Source: Streptomyces hyaluromycini (lineage in GTDB: Bacteria; Actinomycetota; Actinomycetes; Streptomycetales; Streptomycetaceae). From it: a stretch of DNA of 64,000 nt. Location of the stretch: assembly GCF_002217755.1 (NCBI RefSeq), contig NZ_BCFL01000021.1, forward strand, positions 248,001-312,000. The letters are read 5' to 3'. The position numbers were made by a program, and so were the translations under genes. Below are positions 15,591-23,126 of the stretch, one piece after another. A model generated the notes under the pieces. That model saw only the letters and a list, made by a program, of their open reading frames with translations. It was not told the origin of the DNA and searched no databases. Each line of letters starts with the position of its first letter. Positions within the stretch are counted from its first letter, which is position 1.

Positions 15591-17051
15591 AGTGTGCTGG
15601 AACTGGCGGAACAGCTGCGACGGGACCTCGACCGCTACTCACCTGGTGGAAAGCTCCCTTCGAGCCGGGCTCTGGTCGAGCGGTTCCGGGTGAGCCCGGT
15701 GACCGTCTCCCGGGCGCTTGCCCAGCTGGTCGCGGAGGGGCTGGTCGTCACCCGGCCCGGCGCCGGTGCCTTCAAGGCCCCGCCGCGCACCGCGGCCGAG
15801 CCCGCCGGGGACACCTCCTGGCAGGAGGTGGCGCTGAGCGCCGACGGCGCCCTCGACGTGGTCCCGCGCACCGTCGACGCCTCCGGGGTCACGGTGTGCC
15901 TGGCCGCCCCGCCGCCCGGCGTCCTGGAACTCAGCGGCGGCTACCTGCACGCCTCACTGGAGCCCGAGCGCGCGATGTCGGCGGCACTGGCGCGGGCCGG
16001 CCGCCGTCCCGGCGCCTGGGGCCGGCCGCCGCTCGAAGGCCTTCCCGAACTGCGCGAGTGGTTCGCGCGGGACATCGGCGGCGCGGTCACCGCCGCCGAG
16101 GTGCTGATCGCGTCCGGCGGCCAGTCCGCCCTGGCCACCGCCCTGCGCGCACTCGCCCCGCCCGGCGCCCCCGTCCTGGTCGAGTCGCCGACCTACCCCG
16201 GCATGCTCGCCATCGCCCGCGCCGCCGGCCTCCGCCCGGTCCCGGTCCCGGTCGACCCCGACGGCGTGAAGCCCGCCCTCCTCGCCGACGCCTTCCGGGC
16301 CACCGGCGCCCGGGTCTTCGTCTGCCAGCCCCTCTTCCAGAACCCGACCGGCGCCGTGCTCGCCCCCGACCGCCGCGCCGAGGTGCTGCGCATCGCCCGC
16401 GCGGCCGGCGCGTTCGTGATCGAGGACGACTTCGTACGACGGCTGGTGCACGCGGACGCGGGCCCGCTGCCCCGCCCGCTCGCCGCCGACGACCCCGACG
16501 GAGTCGTCGTCCACGTCGGCTCGCTCACCAAGGCCACCTCACCGAGCTTCCGGGTGGCCGCCCTGGCCGCCCGCGGCCCGGTCCTGGAACGCCTGCGCGC
16601 CATCCAGATCGTCGACACCTTCTTCGTCCCCCGCCCGCTCCAGGAGGCCGCCCTGGAACTCGTCGGCTCCCCGGCCTGGCCCCGCCACCTGCGCAACCTC
16701 GCGGCCGAGCTGAAGACCCGCCGCGACGCGCTCACCGGCGCCCTCGCCCACCACATCCCCGAACTCGCCCTTCCGCACATCCCCTCCGGCGGCTACCACC
16801 TCTGGCCGCGCCTGCCCGACGGCACTGGGGGCACCTCCCAGGCTTTCGGCACTGGGGGAGACGCGACCCTCACCGCCGCCGCCCTCCGCGCGGGCGTCGC
16901 CATCACCCCCGGTCGCCCCTACTTCAGCGCCGAGGCCCCGGCCGCCCACGTCCGCCTGAGCTTCGCCGCGGTCGCCGGGACGGGGGAGATCCTGGAGGGG
17001 GTACGACGGCTGCGGGCCGCGTGCGACGAGGTGCTGCGTCCCAGAACCTGA
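15576..17051 (+). CDS. MocR/PdxR-type PLP-dependent transcriptional regulator
   Basis: A 491-residue chimera of a GntR winged helix (residues about 5-70, LAEQLRRDLDRYSPGGKLPS, ALVERFRVSPVTVSRALAQ) and a class I aminotransferase-like domain (about 105-485). PLP-fold motifs include SGGQSALATALRAL, ESPTYPGM, FQNPTGAVL and HVGSLTKATSPSFRVA, where the lysine of LTKA is the expected Schiff-base residue. Family members sense PLP or amino acids and regulate B6, GABA or transporter genes. Near residue 420 is an insertion GTGGTSQAFGTGGD encoded by the G-run element also seen before pheS. It is divergent from a DMT transporter, its likely target. Confidence 0.88.
   Translation: MQERSSVLELAEQLRRDLDRYSPGGKLPSSRALVERFRVSPVTVSRALAQLVAEGLVVTRPGAGAFKAPPRTAAEPAGDTSWQEVALSADGALDVVPRTVDASGVTVCLAAPPPGVLELSGGYLHASLEPERAMSAALARAGRRPGAWGRPPLEGLPELREWFARDIGGAVTAAEVLIASGGQSALATALRALAPPGAPVLVESPTYPGMLAIARAAGLRPVPVPVDPDGVKPALLADAFRATGARVFVCQPLFQNPTGAVLAPDRRAEVLRIARAAGAFVIEDDFVRRLVHADAGPLPRPLAADDPDGVVVHVGSLTKATSPSFRVAALAARGPVLERLRAIQIVDTFFVPRPLQEAALELVGSPAWPRHLRNLAAELKTRRDALTGALAHHIPELALPHIPSGGYHLWPRLPDGTGGTSQAFGTGGDATLTAAALRAGVAITPGRPYFSAEAPAAHVRLSFAAVAGTGEILEGVRRLRAACDEVLRPRT
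16824..16861. repeat. G-run hairpin element inserted in the MocR coding sequence
   Basis: CTGGGGGCACCTCCCAG, a twelve-base gap, then CTGGGGGA, the same two-part motif as at 4322-4354 upstream of pheS. Here it is read in frame and encodes a glycine-rich loop in the PLP domain. Confidence 0.6.
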
Positions 17052-17094
17052 AATCCGATCGACGCCCGGCCGCCCGACCGGTGAGGATCCCCGC

Positions 17095-17541
17095 ATGAGC
17101 GACACACCCGGCCTCCCCGAGGGCTACGAGTTCTCCGCAGACACCGACCGAGTGGACGTCGAGCGCGTCCACCGCTGGCTCTCGACCGACGCCTACTGGG
17201 CCACCGGCCGCCCGCTGGCGCAGCAGGAGCGCGCGATGACGGCCTCGCTCAACTTCGGGGTCTACGACAGCGTCACCGGGGAGCAGGTGGCGTACGCGCG
17301 CGTGGTGACCGACGGGGCGCTGTTCGCCTGGCTCTGCGACGTGTACGTCGACCCCTCGGTACGCGGCAAGGGCGTGGGCACGGCGATGGTCGGCGCGGTC
17401 CGCGAGCACCTGCGGCCGTCCGGCGTGCGGCGCGTGCTGCTGGCCACCCACGACGCCCACGGGGTCTACGCGAAGCTCGGATTTGCCCCGCTCGAACACC
17501 CGGACCAGTGGATGGCGCTCTACTACCCGTCGCCCGAGTGA
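17095..17541 (+). CDS. GNAT-family N-acetyltransferase
   Basis: A 148-residue acetyltransferase. The acetyl-CoA binding motif A is clear (LCDVYVDPSVRGKGVGTAMV, residues about 81-100), followed by the motif B region (GVRRVLLATHDAHGVYAKLGF). Length is that of a single GNAT domain. The start ATG follows GAGGATCCCC. It lies 43 bases after the MocR gene on the same strand and could be in its transcript. The acceptor substrate is unknown. Confidence 0.85.
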   Translation: MSDTPGLPEGYEFSADTDRVDVERVHRWLSTDAYWATGRPLAQQERAMTASLNFGVYDSVTGEQVAYARVVTDGALFAWLCDVYVDPSVRGKGVGTAMVGAVREHLRPSGVRRVLLATHDAHGVYAKLGFAPLEHPDQWMALYYPSPE

Positions 17542-17657
17542 CATTCCGGCCGACTTGTCGGACACCTCCTGACCTCTGAGTAACATTTCCTCCACGTCCG
17601 ACAACTCACAGCCCGATCGCCCTTGACCTGCGCACATGCGCGTCACACCATCGCCGC

Positions 17658-18251
17658 ATGCCACTTCGGGTCACGTTCGTCGCGGCCGCGCGCAGCTCAC
17701 CGCTGCTCGCGGAGCGCTTCGAGGACGATCGCCCGCTGGACACGGCGGGCTGGGACGAGGTGCAGCGCGTAGCCGGTGAGCTGCTGCCCCTCGCGGCGGC
17801 CGAGCTGCGCTACTGCTCGCCGACCCCGCGCAGCCGCGCGACCGGCGACGTCCTCGGTTACGCGCCGCTGGTCCAGCTCGCCCTGCGCGACTGCGACATG
17901 GGCCGCTGGCGCGGGCTGACGCTGGGCGAGGCGATGGCCAGGGAACCGGACCAGGTGGACGCCTGGCTCAGCGACCCGCGCGCCACCCCGCACGGCGGCG
18001 AGTCGCTGCTGGCGTTCATCTCCCGGGTCGGCGGCTGGCTCGACACCCGTCCCGTGGACGACGGCGGCCGCATCGTCGCCGTCGCCGAGCCCTCGGTGAT
18101 CCGGGCCGCGCTGGTCTACGCCCTCAAGGCGCCGCCCTCGACCTACTGGAACATCGATGTGCGCCCGCTCTCGACCACCACGGTGACGGGCCGGGGCGGC
18201 CGCTGGAACCTGCGCTTCGACACGGCGTGGGCTCAGGCCTCCCGTACGTAG
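17658..18251 (+). CDS. Histidine-phosphatase-superfamily protein lacking both catalytic histidines
   Basis: A 197-residue protein with the overall pattern of the phosphoglycerate-mutase-like superfamily: a beta strand then an arginine turn at the N-terminus, YCSPTPRSRATGDVLGY (arginine helix) and DCDMGRWRGLTLGEAMARE. The usual N-terminal RHG is replaced by AAARSS (VTFVAAARSSPLLAERF), and the second catalytic His in the SHGGVIR-like strand is replaced (AVAEPSVIRAALVYAL). It is therefore unlikely to form a phosphohistidine and is best called a pseudophosphatase or a binding protein. No ribosome site is evident before the ATG. It converges on the DUF6314 gene across repeat copy E. Confidence 0.75.
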   Translation: MPLRVTFVAAARSSPLLAERFEDDRPLDTAGWDEVQRVAGELLPLAAAELRYCSPTPRSRATGDVLGYAPLVQLALRDCDMGRWRGLTLGEAMAREPDQVDAWLSDPRATPHGGESLLAFISRVGGWLDTRPVDDGGRIVAVAEPSVIRAALVYALKAPPSTYWNIDVRPLSTTTVTGRGGRWNLRFDTAWAQASRT

Positions 18252-18281
18252 CGCTCCGCTGGGAGGGGCCGTGATGGGTCG

Positions 18282-18344
18282 TCGGTCGGCTGCGGCGCCG
18301 TCGTGGCTGGTCGCGCAGTTCCCCGCGCCCCTTACGGGGCGCTG
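18282..18344. repeat. Dispersed GC hairpin repeat, copy E (between convergent genes)
   Basis: Short form like copy B: cgtcgtggctggtcgcgcag, then the core GCGCCCCTTACGGGGCGC (18325-18342). It lies between two convergent genes and is well placed to act as a bidirectional terminator. Confidence 0.7.
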
Positions 18345-18356
18345 CCGAATCGTCCC

Positions 18357-18800
18357 TCAGCGGTCGCGGGCGTATTCGGTTACCAGCACCAGGTCCTTCG
18401 CCGGGCCGCCTACCCGCCACACCGTGTGCCAGTGGTCGGCGTCCCGGACCGTGAACTCGCCCCGGTAGAGGTCGGCCGAGCAGGGGTGGTCGGTGATGTA
18501 CCGGCCCGATGTCAGGTCCAGGTCGTGGAAGGGGCGGTCGTCGGCGAAGCGTACGTCCGCCGTGCCGGGGCGCGGGCCGGGCAGGAAGCGCAGGGTGCGT
18601 TCGGCGGGCCGGGCCACGCCCTGCCAGGTGAACGTCCCCGACTCCTCGTGCAGCAGGCCGCCGCCGTCCAGCGGGCGGAACACCGTGGCCCCCTCGAAGC
18701 GGCCCTCGTCCCCGCTCGCCAGGTCCCGCACGGTCCGGTCCACCCGCCACCGCCCGGCCAGATGCGCCAGTACGTCCGTCACCGGCCAGAACTCGCCCAC
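18357..18800 (-). CDS. DUF6314-like protein
   Basis: A 147-residue soluble protein (VLAHLAGRWRVDRTVRDLAS, FRPLDGGGLLHEESGTFTW, DVRFADDRPFHDLDLTSGRY, HWHTVWRVGGPAKDLVLVTE). It resembles the DUF6314 beta-barrel family of unknown function found across actinobacteria. I chose the GTG at 18800 because GAAGGGA precedes it by a few bases; a further ATG at 18887 would add 29 low-complexity residues. It stands alone. Confidence 0.65.
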   Translation of the reverse strand: MGEFWPVTDVLAHLAGRWRVDRTVRDLASGDEGRFEGATVFRPLDGGGLLHEESGTFTWQGVARPAERTLRFLPGPRPGTADVRFADDRPFHDLDLTSGRYITDHPCSADLYRGEFTVRDADHWHTVWRVGGPAKDLVLVTEYARDR

Positions 18801-18975
18801 GGTCGTCCCTTCGTCGGCCCACAACCCTACGCCGCCCCCAGTCCTCGGCCGAGGCGCCCGCCACCCCCGCCCCATTGACGCGCTCATGACCCCTTACCTA
18901 TCTTGCCGTTCGAAGTGCTGACCGCCGTCCGGTATTTCGGACGATGCAATTCTCCTCACGAGCCGCGGAGTATCC

Positions 18976-21462
18976 ATGTCACGCACCACGCGCACCCGGC
19001 TGAGACTCGGCCTCGGGGCAAGCGCTTTCCTTCTCGCTGCCGGCCTCCTCCCGGCCCCCGCCCACGCCGAGGACGTCACCGACTACTCGATCACCGTCGA
19101 CCCGGCCACCCCGGGCGCCAGTATCGACAAGACGATGTACGGCGTCTTCTTCGAGGACATCAACCGCGCCGCCGACGGCGGCCTGTACGCGGAGCTGGTC
19201 CAGAACCGGTCCTTCGAGTACACGGCCGACGACAACAAGTCGTACACCCCGCTCACCGCCTGGACGGTCACCGGCGGCGCCCAGGTCGTGAACGACGACG
19301 GTCGTCTGAACGCCCGCAACCGCAACTACCTGTCCCTGTCCGCCGGTTCGGCCGTCACCAACTCCGGCTACAACACCGGCATCCGCGTCGAGGACGGCAA
19401 GAGGTACGACTTCTCGGTCTGGGCCCGCGCCGAGGGCCGTACATCACTGACCGTGTCGTTGCAGGACTCCGGCGGCGCCCTCGCCACCGCCCGCCAGGTG
19501 GCCGTGAAGAAGAACGGCTGGGCCCGGTACAAGGCGACCTTCACCGCCACCCGGACCAGTTCTGCCGGCCGCCTCACCGTGGCCACCGCGGACGACGCCG
19601 CGCTCGACATGGTCTCCCTCTTCCCGCGCGACACCTACAAGCACGAGCCCAACGGCCTGCGCAAGGACCTCGCCGAGAAGATCGCCGCCCTGCACCCGGG
19701 CTTCGTCCGCTTCCCCGGCGGCTGCCTGGTCAACACCGGCTCCATGCAGGACTACAGCGAGGCCTCCGGCTACCAGCGCAAGCGGTCCTACCAGTGGAAG
19801 GACACCGTCGGCCCGGTCGAGACCCGCGCCACCAACGCCGACTTCTGGGGCTACAACCAGAGTTACGGCCTCGGCTACTACGAGTACTTCCGCTTCGCCG
19901 AGGACATCGGCGCCATGCCGCTGCCCGTCGTGCCGGCCCTGGTGACCGGCTGCGGCCAGAACCAGGCCGTCGACGACGACGCGCTGCTCAAGCGGCACAT
20001 CCAGGACACCCTCGACCTAGTCGAGTTCGCCAACGGCCCGGTGACCTCCAAGTGGGGCAAGCTGCGTGCCCGGATGGGCCACCCCAAGCCCTTCCACCTC
20101 ACGCACATCGAGGTCGGCAACGAGGAGAACCTGCCCGCCGCGTTCTTCGCCCGCTTCACGCAGTTCCGGACGGCCGTCCAGGCGAAGTACCCGTACATGC
20201 AGGTGATCTCCAACTCCGGCCCGGACGACTCCGGTACGACCTTCGACACGGCCTGGCAGCTCAACAAGGACGCCAAGGTCGACATGGTCGACGAGCACTA
20301 CTACAACAGCCCGCAGTGGTTCCTGCAGAACAACGACCGCTACGACGCCTACGACCGGAGCGGCCCGAAGGTCTTCGTCGGCGAGTACGCCTCCGGCGGC
20401 AACACCTTCAAGAACGGCCTCGCCGAGGCCGCCTACATGACCGGCCTCGAACGCAACGCGGACGTCGTCAAACTCGCCTCCTACGCCCCGCTGTTCGCCA
20501 ACGAGGACTACGTCCAGTGGAGCCCGGACATGGTGTGGTTCAACAACCACGCCTCCTGGGGCTCGGCGAACTACGAGGTCCAGAAGCTGTTCATGAACAA
20601 CGTCGGCGACCAGGTCGTGCCCTCCACGGCCACCGGCACCCCCTCCCTGCTCGCCCCGATCACCGGTGCCGTCGGCCTGTCCACCTGGAACACCAGCGCC
20701 GCCTACGACGACGTCAAGGTGACCGGCGCCGACGGGAACACGCTGCTCACCGACGACTTCTCCGGTGACGCCGCCCAGTGGACGCACACCGGCGGCGGCA
20801 GCTGGGCGGTCCAGGACGGGCAGTACGTCGAGACCTCCGACACCGCCGAGAACACCATGGTCCAGGCCGGTGACACCGGCTGGCACGACTACGACCTGCA
20901 CGTGAAGGCCGTCAAGAAGTCCGGCAAGGAGGGCTTCCTCGTCGCCTTCGGCGTCAAGGACACCGGCAACTACTACTGGTGGAACATCGGCGGCTGGAAC
21001 AACACCCAGACCGCGGTCGAGCAGGCCGTCGACGGCGGCAAGTCGACACTGATCGCCAAGCCCGGTTCGGTCGACACCGGCCGGGCCTACGACGTCGACA
21101 TCAAGGTGCGGGGCCGGCAGGTGACCTTGTACCTCGACGGGCAGGAGTGGGGCAGCTTCACCGACGACAAGCCGGCCGAGCCGTTCCGGCAGGTCGTCAC
21201 CGAGGACAAGAAGACCGGCGACCTGATCGTCAAGGTCGTCAACGCCCAGTCCGCGGCGGCCCGTACGGCCCTCGACCTCGGCGGCGCCGACGTCGGCAAG
21301 AAGGCCAGGGTGACCACCCTCGCGGCGGCGCCCGACGCGGTGAACACCGAGATGTCCACCGCGGTCGCCCCGGTCACGCCCACCTTCACCGGCGTCGCCG
21401 ACCGGTTCACCTACACCTTCCCGGCGAACTCGGTCACCTTCCTGCGGATCAGGCAGAAGTAG
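18976..21462 (+). CDS. Secreted GH51-type alpha-L-arabinofuranosidase
   Basis: An 828-residue exported enzyme releasing terminal arabinose from plant arabinoxylan or arabinan. A Sec signal peptide (residues 1-32, LGASAFLLAAGLLPAPAHAE) precedes the mature protein. The N-terminal part has MYGVFFEDINRAADGG and a carbohydrate-binding-like region; the catalytic barrel has the acid/base Glu in HIEVGNEEN (about residue 380) and the nucleophile Glu in VFVGEYASGG (about residue 470). A concanavalin-like module follows (about 590-720), then the C-terminal beta domain ending VTFLRIRQK. The length fits extracellular GH51 enzymes of Streptomyces. It is monocistronic, and its 3' end overlaps the convergent neighbour by 14 bases. 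Confidence 0.92.
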   Translation: MSRTTRTRLRLGLGASAFLLAAGLLPAPAHAEDVTDYSITVDPATPGASIDKTMYGVFFEDINRAADGGLYAELVQNRSFEYTADDNKSYTPLTAWTVTGGAQVVNDDGRLNARNRNYLSLSAGSAVTNSGYNTGIRVEDGKRYDFSVWARAEGRTSLTVSLQDSGGALATARQVAVKKNGWARYKATFTATRTSSAGRLTVATADDAALDMVSLFPRDTYKHEPNGLRKDLAEKIAALHPGFVRFPGGCLVNTGSMQDYSEASGYQRKRSYQWKDTVGPVETRATNADFWGYNQSYGLGYYEYFRFAEDIGAMPLPVVPALVTGCGQNQAVDDDALLKRHIQDTLDLVEFANGPVTSKWGKLRARMGHPKPFHLTHIEVGNEENLPAAFFARFTQFRTAVQAKYPYMQVISNSGPDDSGTTFDTAWQLNKDAKVDMVDEHYYNSPQWFLQNNDRYDAYDRSGPKVFVGEYASGGNTFKNGLAEAAYMTGLERNADVVKLASYAPLFANEDYVQWSPDMVWFNNHASWGSANYEVQKLFMNNVGDQVVPSTATGTPSLLAPITGAVGLSTWNTSAAYDDVKVTGADGNTLLTDDFSGDAAQWTHTGGGSWAVQDGQYVETSDTAENTMVQAGDTGWHDYDLHVKAVKKSGKEGFLVAFGVKDTGNYYWWNIGGWNNTQTAVEQAVDGGKSTLIAKPGSVDTGRAYDVDIKVRGRQVTLYLDGQEWGSFTDDKPAEPFRQVVTEDKKTGDLIVKVVNAQSAAARTALDLGGADVGKKARVTTLAAAPDAVNTEMSTAVAPVTPTFTGVADRFTYTFPANSVTFLRIRQK

Positions 21463-21883
21463 CGTCCGGCGCGGGCTGCTGCCCGACCGGCAGCAGCCCG
21501 CGCTCCGCGAAGACCTTCTTGGCGACGAAGGTCGCGTTGAGCGCCTTGGGGAAGCCGCAGTACCCGGCCGCGTGCATCAGGGCCTCGACTATCTGCTCCG
21601 GGGTGAGGCCCACGTTGAGGGACGCGTTGATGTGCACCTCCAGCTGGGGCTCGCAGCCGCCCAGCGCGGTGAGCATGCCCAGGGTCACCAACTGGCGGTC
21701 ACGCGGCGCGAGTTCGGGCCGGGCGTAGATCTCGCCGAAACCCCAGGAGACGATCTGGTGGCCCAGTTCGGGGCTGATGTCGGCCAGCGAGTCGATGACC
21801 CGCTGCCCGGCCTCGCCGTCGACCTTCCGCAGGACCTCCAGACCACGGGCGAAACGCTCTTCACGGGTGGTGCTGTCGCTCAT
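21449..21883 (-). CDS. Carboxymuconolactone-decarboxylase-family protein
   Basis: A 144-residue all-helical protein of the CMD/AhpD-like family (RDRQLVTLGMLTALGGCEPQ, HINASLNVGLTPEQIVEALM, HAAGYCGFPKALNATFVAKK). True gamma-carboxymuconolactone decarboxylases act in protocatechuate degradation, but no other catabolic genes are nearby. The AhpD CxxC motif is absent, so a peroxidase role is unlikely. A clear AAGGGAAGAG site precedes the ATG. The last codons contain the terminator hairpin of the convergent GH51 gene. Confidence 0.82.
   Translation of the reverse strand: MSDSTTREERFARGLEVLRKVDGEAGQRVIDSLADISPELGHQIVSWGFGEIYARPELAPRDRQLVTLGMLTALGGCEPQLEVHINASLNVGLTPEQIVEALMHAAGYCGFPKALNATFVAKKVFAERGLLPVGQQPAPDATSA
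21471..21501. terminator. Bidirectional hairpin overlapping the CMD 3' coding end
   Basis: Perfect thirteen-base arms GCGGGCTGCTGCC (21471-21483) and GGCAGCAGCCCGC (21489-21501). It begins nine bases after the GH51 stop codon and lies within the last codons of the opposing CMD gene. Confidence 0.7.
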
Positions 21884-21977
21884 GTCAGCTCTTCCCTTCT
21901 CCTCGGGAGCGGTTGTCCGCCGGTCACGACGAGAACGCTAGGAGTTGGAGTGTGCTCCAGGTCAAGCCGGCGCCGGG

Positions 21978-22964
21978 TCACTCCAGCGCGCGCAGTGCGG
22001 CGACCCGTTCGGCCAGGTAGCGCCGGGTCCAGCCGGCATGGTCCCCGTCGTAGCCGCGCGGGCCGCACTCCACGACAAGGATCAGGCCCAGGTAGAGGCC
22101 GTACAGGGCCAGGCGATGGCGCAGGGCGGGGGAGAGGTCGAGGTGGCCGCCCGCCGCCCGGTACCCGGCCACCAGGTCGCTGTCCGGGCCGATGTCCCCG
22201 CCGAACTCCAGGGAGACCAGTTCGGCGGCCGGGTCGCCCCAGAAGGCCCGTTCGTGGTCGATGAGGCCCGTGATCCGGGGCGCGTCCGCCCGGTCGTCGA
22301 CGAAGATGTTGCCCGGCCACAGGTCGAAGTGGACGAGCCTGGGCTCGGTGACCCGGTCGAGTGCCTGGCCGCCCTCGGCCACCAGGGTCCGTATCCCGGT
22401 GGCGGGCACCCCGAGGTAGGCGCCCCAGCGGGCCGCGTCCTCCAGCACGGCGTCCACCATGGCCGTGAAGGCGGTGCGCCAGTCGGCGGCGGACAGCTCC
22501 GCCTCGGGCGCCGGATAGCCGAACCGGCCGTCCTCGGCGGTCAGGGTGTGCAACCGGGCTGTGATGGCGCCCAGTTCGCGGCGCAGCGCCGAGGCGGTGG
22601 CGGCCGGGAGACGCTCGGCCGCCTTGTCCCAGGGGGTGCCCTCCAGCACGGAGACGGCGAGGAAGTCCTCTCCCCGGTACAGCAGTTCGGGGGTCGGCAC
22701 CACGCCGTCGGGCAGGCCGGCCAGGCGCCGGTAGACCATGGCCTCGGTGCCCATGATCCCGCGCTCGTACCGCAGCACGGGGGCCTCGGCGGGCGGCGCG
22801 AGCTTCACCACGGCCGCGCGTCCGTCGTCGAGACGGACCCGGTAGGCGGTGTTGAACCAGCCGTCGGTCAGTTCCGTCTCCAGCCGGCATCCGACGCCCG
22901 TCGCCTCCCGGAGGAGGGCGTCGAGTCCGGCGGCGGACAACCGGCGCTTGGTCAGGCTCTGCAT
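21978..22964 (-). CDS. Aminoglycoside-phosphotransferase-fold kinase
   Basis: A 328-residue APH-family kinase. The nucleotide-binding lobe has RAAVVKLAPPAEAPVLRYE; the catalytic loop is RLVHFDLWPGNIFVDD (the HxDxxxxN pattern with catalytic Asp) and the metal-binding segment is ITGLIDHERAFWGDPAAELV. Many members phosphorylate small metabolites rather than antibiotics, so resistance should not be assumed. I chose the ATG at 22964 (MQSLTKRRLS); longer starts run into the pentamer repeat. The left end of the mobile island lies only 62 bases upstream and has probably replaced the original promoter. Confidence 0.82.
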   Translation of the reverse strand: MQSLTKRRLSAAGLDALLREATGVGCRLETELTDGWFNTAYRVRLDDGRAAVVKLAPPAEAPVLRYERGIMGTEAMVYRRLAGLPDGVVPTPELLYRGEDFLAVSVLEGTPWDKAAERLPAATASALRRELGAITARLHTLTAEDGRFGYPAPEAELSAADWRTAFTAMVDAVLEDAARWGAYLGVPATGIRTLVAEGGQALDRVTEPRLVHFDLWPGNIFVDDRADAPRITGLIDHERAFWGDPAAELVSLEFGGDIGPDSDLVAGYRAAGGHLDLSPALRHRLALYGLYLGLILVVECGPRGYDGDHAGWTRRYLAERVAALRALE

Positions 22965-23000
22965 GCGGCGACTCGCTCTCGTCCGGCGGTGCGATGCGTG

Positions 23001-23025
23001 CGGTGCGGTGCGGTGCGGTGCGGTG
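23001..23025. repeat. CGGTG pentamer tract at the left edge of the mobile island
   Basis: Five tandem copies of CGGTG directly abut the first base of the inverted terminal repeat. A matching CAGTG tract in the same orientation abuts the other end at 27241-27255. Confidence 0.8.
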
Positions 23026-23126
23026 AGCCTCCGCCAACTTGAAATCACAGGTCAAAGAGCTGGTGTGACCGGTTCTCGGGGTGCTCACGCTGGTCGTGGG
23101 CGACAGTCCGCGGAGTAGATCATCCG

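Noticed and set aside
17658..18251. Active phosphoglycerate mutase
   Set aside because: Both catalytic histidines are absent.
21978..22964. Aminoglycoside resistance gene
   Set aside because: The APH fold is shared by many metabolic kinases, and nothing in the sequence ties this one to an antibiotic.
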